From: Candidatus Methanoperedens sp.
Lineage (GTDB): Archaea; Halobacteriota; Methanosarcinia; Methanosarcinales; Methanoperedenaceae
Assembly: GCA_026552835.1 (NCBI GenBank)
Contig: JAPMTY010000072.1
Span: 1 to 6,983 of the forward strand
Length of the DNA stretch: 6,983 nt
Reading direction: 5' to 3'
The notes beneath the pieces were generated by a model, which had not been told where the DNA came from, made no database searches, and saw only the letters and a list, made by a program, of their open reading frames with translations. The translations under genes were made by a program, and so were the position numbers. The number at the start of each line of letters is the position of its first letter. The stretch's first letter is position 1. Below are positions 1 through 5,600 of this stretch, one piece after another.

Positions 1-141
1 GCAAAGGATGTTCTTGAAACAATCGTAAGGCTTGGGCTTGTTTCACGCCTTGACCATGCAGGTTATCTCGGAAGAGAACTAATGAAAGCCGAACTTGCCC
101 TGAAATTCAAGAGGAGCTATTCACAGGATGACAAATTTTGA
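1..141 (+). CDS. 3' end of a DUF4346-like / dihydropteroate synthase-like protein (partial)
   Basis: Frame 1 is open from the window edge to a TGA at 139-141 and gives the last 46 residues of a protein whose start lies outside the window. The tail contains the segment DHAGYLGRELMKAELALKF followed by a short hydrophilic end (SYSQDDKF). From memory this resembles the C-terminus of archaeal dihydropteroate synthase-like proteins carrying a DUF4346 domain, which are linked to tetrahydromethanopterin biosynthesis in methanogens and relatives. That recognition rests on a short stretch and is tentative. The reading frame overlaps the next gene by 14 nt, and the ribosome binding site of that gene lies within this coding sequence. 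The two are therefore probably co-transcribed and translationally coupled. It could instead be another protein that shares the same C-terminal domain. Confidence 0.5.
   Translation, partial: AKDVLETIVRLGLVSRLDHAGYLGRELMKAELALKFKRSYSQDDKF
111..116 (+). promoter_or_regulatory. Ribosome binding site of mqnC
   Basis: A purine-rich GAGGAG lies 11 nt upstream of the ATG at 128, inside the end of the preceding gene. It supports the ATG at 128 as the true mqnC start and suggests translation in step with the upstream gene. Confidence 0.55.
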
Positions 142-1231
142 AATAATAAAAAAATTTTCGGATGACGATGCCATTTCTGAAATCCTGAAGTGTGCCCTTG
201 ATAATGAACCAATCGGACTGCAAGAAGGTGTTTCGCTTCTTGAAAGTAACAGCCTTAACCTTCTGGGCGCAGCAGCGGACGAGTTGAGAAAACAAAGCGC
301 CGGAGAGCTTGTCACTTTCGTCGTTGACAGGAACATAAATTATACCAATATATGCTCTTCAAAATGCAAGTTCTGCGCATTCTTCAGGGAACCTGATGCA
401 AAGGATGCATACGTGCTGACCATTGATGAAATCCTGGCAAAAATCGATGAGGCGGTCAGGCTCGGAGCGACACAGATTCTCTTGCAGGGCGGGCTGAATC
501 CCGATATAACGATTGATTACTATGAAGAGATGCTGCGTCAGGTAAAAAAAAGATTTAATGTCCAGATGCATGCCTTCTCGCCGCCCGAAATCGTGCACAT
601 CTCAAAGTTATACGGCGCAGGTATCAGGGAAACGATTTCACGTCTTCATGATGCAGGGCTTGATTCCATACCGGGCGGAGGAGCTGAAATCCTTGACGAC
701 CGCGTCCGAAAGAGTATCTCACCCAATAAAATCGGCTGGAAACAGTGGCAGGAGGTAATGCTGGCAGCCCATTCGCTTAGCATACCGACCACCGCGACCA
801 TGGTCTTCGGGCATGCCGAGACTCTAAAAGAGCGGGTGAAACACATCCTTCGCGTGCGCGACATGCAGGAAAAATATAACGGGTTCACAGCGTTCATCCC
901 GTGGAGTTTCCAGTCGGAGAACACGCAATTGAGCGGGACTTCTACCGGGGTGGATTACCTGAAGATGGTCGCAGTGTCCCGCATTCTTCTTAACGGCTAT
1001 ATTAAGAATATACAGGCATCCTGGGTTACGCAGGGTCTTTCAGTTGCCCAGGTCGCTTTGAATTACGGGGCAAACGACCTTGGCGGAACGATGATAGAAG
1101 AGAACGTTGTCAGGGCGGCAGGCGTGCCTTTCCACAGCAAGAGCATTGATGAGTTCGTGCACATTGCGAAAAAAATGGGGCGCCCTGTTGCGAAACGTGA
1201 TACGCTGTATAATATCCTGGAGCGGTATTAG
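128..1231 (+). CDS. mqnC: Cyclic dehypoxanthine futalosine synthase (radical SAM, menaquinone biosynthesis)
   Basis: This 367-residue protein is a radical SAM enzyme of the futalosine menaquinone pathway. It cyclises dehypoxanthine futalosine to the cyclic form in the cytoplasm. The CX3CX2C cluster motif is C76, C80, C83 (NICSSKCKFC), preceded by the NINYTN stretch shared by MqnC, MqnE, CofG and CofH. MqnC is preferred over the close paralogue CofH (F420 synthesis) because of HAFSPPEIVH (149-157 region), SIPGGGAEIL (180-189; CofH usually has PGTAAEIL), FTAFIPW (253-259; CofH usually FTEFVPLPF) and QASWVTQG (296-303; CofH usually ends KLG). GANDLGGTMIEENV (314-327) is the conserved C-terminal region. 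The length is normal for the family and the start is backed by a ribosome binding site. The start overlaps the upstream gene by 14 nt, and the downstream aminotransferase begins 2 nt after the stop. An archaeal MqnC implies a menaquinone-based respiratory chain. The remaining mqn genes are not in this window. Confidence 0.9.
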   Translation: MTNFEIIKKFSDDDAISEILKCALDNEPIGLQEGVSLLESNSLNLLGAAADELRKQSAGELVTFVVDRNINYTNICSSKCKFCAFFREPDAKDAYVLTIDEILAKIDEAVRLGATQILLQGGLNPDITIDYYEEMLRQVKKRFNVQMHAFSPPEIVHISKLYGAGIRETISRLHDAGLDSIPGGGAEILDDRVRKSISPNKIGWKQWQEVMLAAHSLSIPTTATMVFGHAETLKERVKHILRVRDMQEKYNGFTAFIPWSFQSENTQLSGTSTGVDYLKMVAVSRILLNGYIKNIQASWVTQGLSVAQVALNYGANDLGGTMIEENVVRAAGVPFHSKSIDEFVHIAKKMGRPVAKRDTLYNILERY

Positions 1232-1233
1232 TA

Positions 1234-2376
1234 ATGTTCTGCCGGAAATCCGAAAAAATCCCTCCTTTTTATGTAATGGAAGTCCTTGAGAGGGCGCAGG
1301 AACTTGAGCGCGCGGGCAAAAGCATAATCCATCTTGAGATTGGTGAGCCCGATTTCCCCACAGCGCCGCATATCTGCGAGGCAGCGTTCAATGCCCTGAA
1401 AGCCGGAGAGACAAAATACACCCACAGTCTGGGCCTGCCTGAACTCCGGGAAGCAGTGGCGCAATATTACAACCGGAAGTTCAGCCTTGAAATAAGTCCG
1501 CAACAAGTCGTCATTACATCGGGAACCAGTCCTGCCCTGCTCTTGCTTTTCATGGGGCTGCTTGACCCGGGCGATGAGGTGGTGATGTCCAATCCCTATT
1601 ATGCCTGCTACCCTAATTTTGTGGAATATTTGGGAGGTAAACCCGTATTTGCATATACCAATGAAGAAGAAGGTTTCGGATTGGAACCTGAAGCGGTAGC
1701 GGGTGCAATGACTTCAAGTTCGAAAGCCATATTGATAAATTCACCGTGCAATCCCACTGGTCATGTAATGTCTCCCGGAACCATGAAGGGAATAGCAGAG
1801 ATTGCAGGCAATATTCCTGTAATCTCTGATGAGATATACCAGGGCTTAATCTATAAAGGCAAAGACCATTCCATCCTTGAATATACCGGTAACGCTTTTG
1901 TATTAAACGGCTTTTCAAAGCTGTACGCAATGACAGGATGGAGGCTTGGATATCTGATTTCACCGCCAGAATATATCAGGCCGCTCCAGAAGCTGCAGCA
2001 GAATTTCTTTATCTGTGCCAACAGTTTTGTCCAGCATGCAGGGATAGCGGCGCTTCGGGGCCCAAAGGTGCATGTTACGGAGATGGTCGCCACGTATGAC
2101 AGGCGGAGGCGGTACATCCTGAAGCGTCTTGCAGAAATAGGTTTCGGGATAAAAAGCGAGCCTGAGGGAGCTTATTACGTTCTTGCAAATGCGAAGGAGT
2201 TCGGTTCCGATTCGCTAATACTTGGCAGGCGCATCCTTGAAGACGCAGGCGTGGCTGTAACGCCTGGAATCGATTTCGGGGACGGGGCAGAAGGGTATAT
2301 CCGGTTTTCGTATGCCAGCAGCCTTGAAAATATCAGAGAAGGTCTTGACAGGATAGAGAAATATCTCATTGATTAA
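1234..2376 (+). CDS. PLP-dependent aminotransferase, class I/II (fold type I)
   Basis: This 380-residue protein is a cytoplasmic pyridoxal-phosphate aminotransferase of the aspartate-aminotransferase superfamily. Visible family marks are: the N-terminal IPPFYVMEVLERA segment; GEPDF (37-41), which contacts substrate and cofactor; TSGTSPAL (95-102), the phosphate-binding region; NPTG with N173; SDEIY with D199 and Y202; the Schiff-base lysine K229 in SKLYAMTGWRLGY (R237 in GWR); and the C-terminal RFSYA with R357, the usual substrate-carboxylate arginine. All key residues are present and the length is typical, so the enzyme should be active. The substrate cannot be read from the sequence: aspartate, aromatic or other amino acids are possible. 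The ATG at 1234 is 2 nt after the mqnC stop, with GGAG at 1219-1222 as a plausible ribosome binding site 11 nt upstream, so it is probably in the mqnC operon. No known futalosine-pathway step requires an aminotransferase, so the link to menaquinone is positional only. Confidence 0.9.
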   Translation: MFCRKSEKIPPFYVMEVLERAQELERAGKSIIHLEIGEPDFPTAPHICEAAFNALKAGETKYTHSLGLPELREAVAQYYNRKFSLEISPQQVVITSGTSPALLLLFMGLLDPGDEVVMSNPYYACYPNFVEYLGGKPVFAYTNEEEGFGLEPEAVAGAMTSSSKAILINSPCNPTGHVMSPGTMKGIAEIAGNIPVISDEIYQGLIYKGKDHSILEYTGNAFVLNGFSKLYAMTGWRLGYLISPPEYIRPLQKLQQNFFICANSFVQHAGIAALRGPKVHVTEMVATYDRRRRYILKRLAEIGFGIKSEPEGAYYVLANAKEFGSDSLILGRRILEDAGVAVTPGIDFGDGAEGYIRFSYASSLENIREGLDRIEKYLID

Positions 2377-2380
2377 GTGC

Positions 2381-2399
2381 GTTCTTTCCTGGTTATTTT
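2381..2399 (+). terminator. Possible T-rich archaeal transcription terminator
   Basis: Two pyrimidine/T-rich runs (TTCTTTCCT and TTATTTTC) lie within 25 nt of the aminotransferase stop, with no stem-loop before them. Archaeal RNA polymerase can terminate on T-rich runs alone, and the next gene appears to have its own promoter. The signal is weak. Confidence 0.3.
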
Positions 2400-2440
2400 C
2401 GTCATAATTATAATTATTTATCTGGATATATTTCATGACA

Positions 2441-2455
2441 CCAAAACTATATTAT
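2441..2455 (+). promoter_or_regulatory. Candidate archaeal promoter (BRE + TATA box) of the multihaem cytochrome gene
   Basis: An A-rich element (CCAAAA, BRE-like) is followed directly by CTATATTA, which resembles an archaeal TATA box. It sits in the AT-rich gap between the aminotransferase and the cytochrome gene. With usual archaeal spacing of about 25 nt, transcription would start near 2475-2480 and leave a leader of roughly 90 nt. A second candidate is GATATATTTC at 2425-2434. The placement is inferred from composition and spacing. Confidence 0.4.
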
Positions 2456-2480
2456 AGATTACTAACTAACGTTGTAAAAC

Positions 2481-2510
2481 GAATTGATGACCGGATAGGA
2501 TTATCAATTC
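2481..2510 (+). repeat. Inverted repeat / hairpin in the cytochrome leader (GAATTGAT...ATCAATTC)
   Basis: GAATTGAT (2481-2488) and ATCAATTC (2503-2510) are perfect reverse complements. A G-T and an A-T pair extend the stem to 10 bp with a 10-nt loop. If the predicted promoter is right, this lies at the very 5' end of the transcript and could be an RNA hairpin. As DNA it is equally a palindromic operator candidate. Confidence 0.5.
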
Positions 2511-2529
2511 ATGATGCATCGGAATAGAA

Positions 2530-2550
2530 AACTAATTGATGACATTAGTT
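2530..2550 (+). repeat. Second inverted repeat (AACTAAT...ATTAGTT) carrying another AATTGATGAC copy
   Basis: AACTAAT (2530-2536) and ATTAGTT (2544-2550) form a perfect 7-bp inverted repeat with a 7-nt loop, ending 19 nt before the cytochrome ATG. The left arm and loop contain AATTGATGAC (2534-2543), an exact 10-base copy of 2482-2491 in the first hairpin. Its place just upstream of the start codon would suit control of translation or binding of a regulator. No function is proven. Confidence 0.4.
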
Positions 2551-2569
2551 GCTGTTTGAAAATGGTAGT

Positions 2570-2689
2570 ATGGATTTAAAAATAAATACAGGTTTCAGTA
2601 AAAAGTGGATAAAACGGGCAAGACTAACTGCAGCTTTGATAGTATTCGGCGCAGTGTTTTTCCAGGCAGCTGTGCCTTTGGCAAGTGCA
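2570..2689 (+). other. Signal peptide of the multihaem cytochrome
   Basis: Residues 1-18 form a basic n-region (KKWIKRAR at 11-18), residues 19-35 form a hydrophobic core (LTAALIVFGAVFFQAAV), and PLASAA at 36-41 offers an Ala-X-Ala cleavage site after A40 or A41. This is a Sec-type signal with no lipobox cysteine. It fits the need to export apocytochrome for haem attachment outside the membrane. Confidence 0.85.
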
Positions 2690-5600
2690 GCCATATCTCA
2701 ACAAACGTTGAGATGCGATACAGGCACTTCCATTGGTGTTGATGCAACTAATTTTACATGCACCACGGCTTCCAACCCTTATGACATCGGATTACTTCTA
2801 AATAAAACAACCGGGACCAGCACCGCGATTTCTATAGCAACGGCTGGAAATGGACCATGGGCTTATGCTTATTTTATAAACAATACAGCTTTTCCAGTTC
2901 CCACAATGGTTACTGCGTATTCGGCTTCAATTCCTATGAGAGTAAATACAAACGGTAGGACTGGTAAAGGATGGTATGAATTGGGATATTATGATCCAAA
3001 CGGAGTTGCAGGCAATATGCCTGGTAATTTTGTTGGCTTGGTCAATTCAACTATTGCGACAACTACTTCTTCGACCCTGAGTTCATTTGCAATATCATTT
3101 AACGGTCAATCAGCAGTTATACCGGCCGGCCGTAAATTGGCAGTCAGGGTATGGATGAATGTCTCAGGTTCAACTGATAGGCCGTATTATTATTCATTCA
3201 GTACGGCAGCCAATTCTAACAGCTCGTTCTTTGTTGACATTTCTCCTCTTCCGGGTTATAATATCTCAGGCTATGTAACCAACAAGACCAGCGGCCAGCC
3301 CCTTATCGGCGCCACAGTCCAGACCAGCACAAGCCTCAACACGACAACAAATGCTGCCGGCTTCTATAATTTCACGGGTATATCCAATGGGACATATGTT
3401 ATTAATGCAAGCCTCACAGGTTATGCGGTAAATTCCATAAACGTAACAATTAACGGCGCCCAAAATACTACGGCAAATATCTCATTGGCACCAGTACCGA
3501 CTTATCAATTATCGGGCTACATTACCAATGCCTCAAACGGGCAGGCGATAACAAGCGCCGCAGTTACAACGAACTCGAACCTTTCCACAAGCACGGACGG
3601 AACGGGCTACTATAGTTTTACTGTGGGCAACGGCACTTATATCATAACAGCCAGTAAGCCGGGCTATAGCGACAACTCAACCATGCAAACAATAAATGGC
3701 GCCGCGGTTAGCAATGCCAATATCATGCTTACGCTCATACCTCCGTCCGTGGGGAAAATACTGGTTGCCACCAACCGCTATGTGATACTGGATGATTACA
3801 AAACGACGACACGTTTAGGTACAGGATTTTCCAGCCCGGGTGTTGATCACGGCACTACTAATTCATGGACAGGCAAAAACACCAGAATCAATGCAACCGC
3901 ACTTTTCATAGATAATACCGGCTCGCCTCTAAGTGGAAGAAATATAACATTCAATTTATACCAGCCCAACGGGACAGAACTGGTTGCAGCAAGAGTAAAT
4001 ACCACGACTAATAACTACGGTCTTGCCAACTTCAGCTTTGACATGGATGCAAGGAACTATTATGGTAACTGGACTGTCGAGGCGTCGAACGGCAACCTTT
4101 ACGATAATACAAGCTTTATCTATAACTGGTGGGGATGCGGAGACGGCTCATCATCATGTGGTAGTACCCATGCAAGTAAGTCTCCTACGTCCGGGGCACC
4201 CATTAATTCGCCTTATTTAAACGGTGGAGACGCAACGGTTAATCAAAACAATGCTCACTTTGCAGCATCAACTAATTGTACAGACTGCCACCAATCCTTT
4301 GATGGTAAGCCGGGCGGCAACACTAAAGGCGGTGCAAACCACACAAACAATCTATCTGATGTTCACAAAAACGTTGCGGGCGGTTGTGCCAATCCAAGCT
4401 GCCACCAAAGTCTGACGGCACATCAAACAAATGCGGTCATAGGTTCATGCTATAACGCTTCAGGCGGCTGTCATGGGAACTTGAGCTGGGGCAGGAAAGA
4501 CCTCTCAAACAAATCCACTCTGAACGGTATAGTCAGCAGTTATTCCTCCAACAACGCCTCAACAATCTACGCAACCTTCCACACGCCCAATTCCACGGTG
4601 CCGTGCATAATCTGTCACGGTCCGATGCACAACATAACCAAGCCCGACCCGTTACAGACAGGCAGGAATAACAACACTGAAGATTCTCATTGCAAAACCT
4701 GCCACTCAAGCTACAACGAGCATAATTCAAGTAATATCACATCAGGCGGCGTGAACTGCACGCTCTGCCATAGCGACGATGTGCATGATATACAGGTATT
4801 CGCGCAAAACTCTACATATGTGGACTTAAATCATAATAATCCAAATCCTGCCAGAGGCAACTGCACCAACTGCCACCAGAACGCTTCGTTCTTCGCTGTC
4901 CTCGAAGCGCAGCCCAAAGCAGGCAATTACACAGGCAGAAACCCGCCGCAGATTCCAGTACCTTTTAACCACAGCACGGATCCGTACGCAGGCGCCCTCT
5001 GGAACGGCTCTCAATCGGCTTACTGGGATAATACAAGCAAGATGAGCGCATGTTATTACTGCCACGGTCTATCGACTCTTCATAGTATCTCAGCGCTGGG
5101 GAGCATAGGCAACATCAGGGGAACAAATAATTTAAATCAGGGTCTGGCCAACAGTACATGGTGCGCCAGCTGCCATTACAAGAATGCGCCAGGTTTTAGC
5201 GGGGAGCAGTTCTCACCGCAGCCGCCTGAGATACTGAACCAGAACGGGCTTGTGCCGACAAAATCAGGAGATGGAACAACGTTTACAAACCACGCAAGCT
5301 ATTTTAGTTCGGGGTATAACGACAGCGTGTGTAACAACTGCCATAACAACAATCTTGTGGCTTCTGCAACCTCCCTTAATTTCAGCCATAATGTGAACAT
5401 AGGTTCTGGAGGCGGACCCGACTGTATATCATGCCATAACATCAATGTAAACGGATCACCCGACAACAAAAGAATAAACGTCACAGCCATGAAATCAGGG
5501 GTTCACGGGAACCTGAACAGGAACGCAACAAACAGCACATCCCTTGACCCGATAAACAAAGCCTGCTGGGCATGCCACGGAGACGGTCTTGAGCCCACAG

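Noticed and set aside
128..1231. Annotation as cofH (F420 synthesis)
   Set aside because: The signature stretches SIPGGGAEIL, FTAFIPW and QASWVTQG fit MqnC; CofH normally has PGTAAEIL, FTEFVPLPF and QASWVKLG.
2377..2569. tRNA, small RNA gene or CRISPR in the intergenic region
   Set aside because: No cloverleaf, no regularly spaced repeats; only short inverted repeats are visible, better read as leader or operator elements.
2562..2579. Alternative ATG at 2562 for the cytochrome
   Set aside because: That frame reads five codons and stops at TAA; the ATG at 2570 leads into a clear signal peptide.
4136..4171. Possible haem motif at C523/C530 with H534
   Set aside because: The His is four residues after the second Cys, not directly after it, so it is not a CXnCH motif.
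4023..4415. Short + strand reading frames inside the cytochrome gene (4023-4220, 4224-4415)
   Set aside because: They are in another frame of an uninterrupted 1471-codon coding sequence with in-frame haem motifs, and show no recognisable features.
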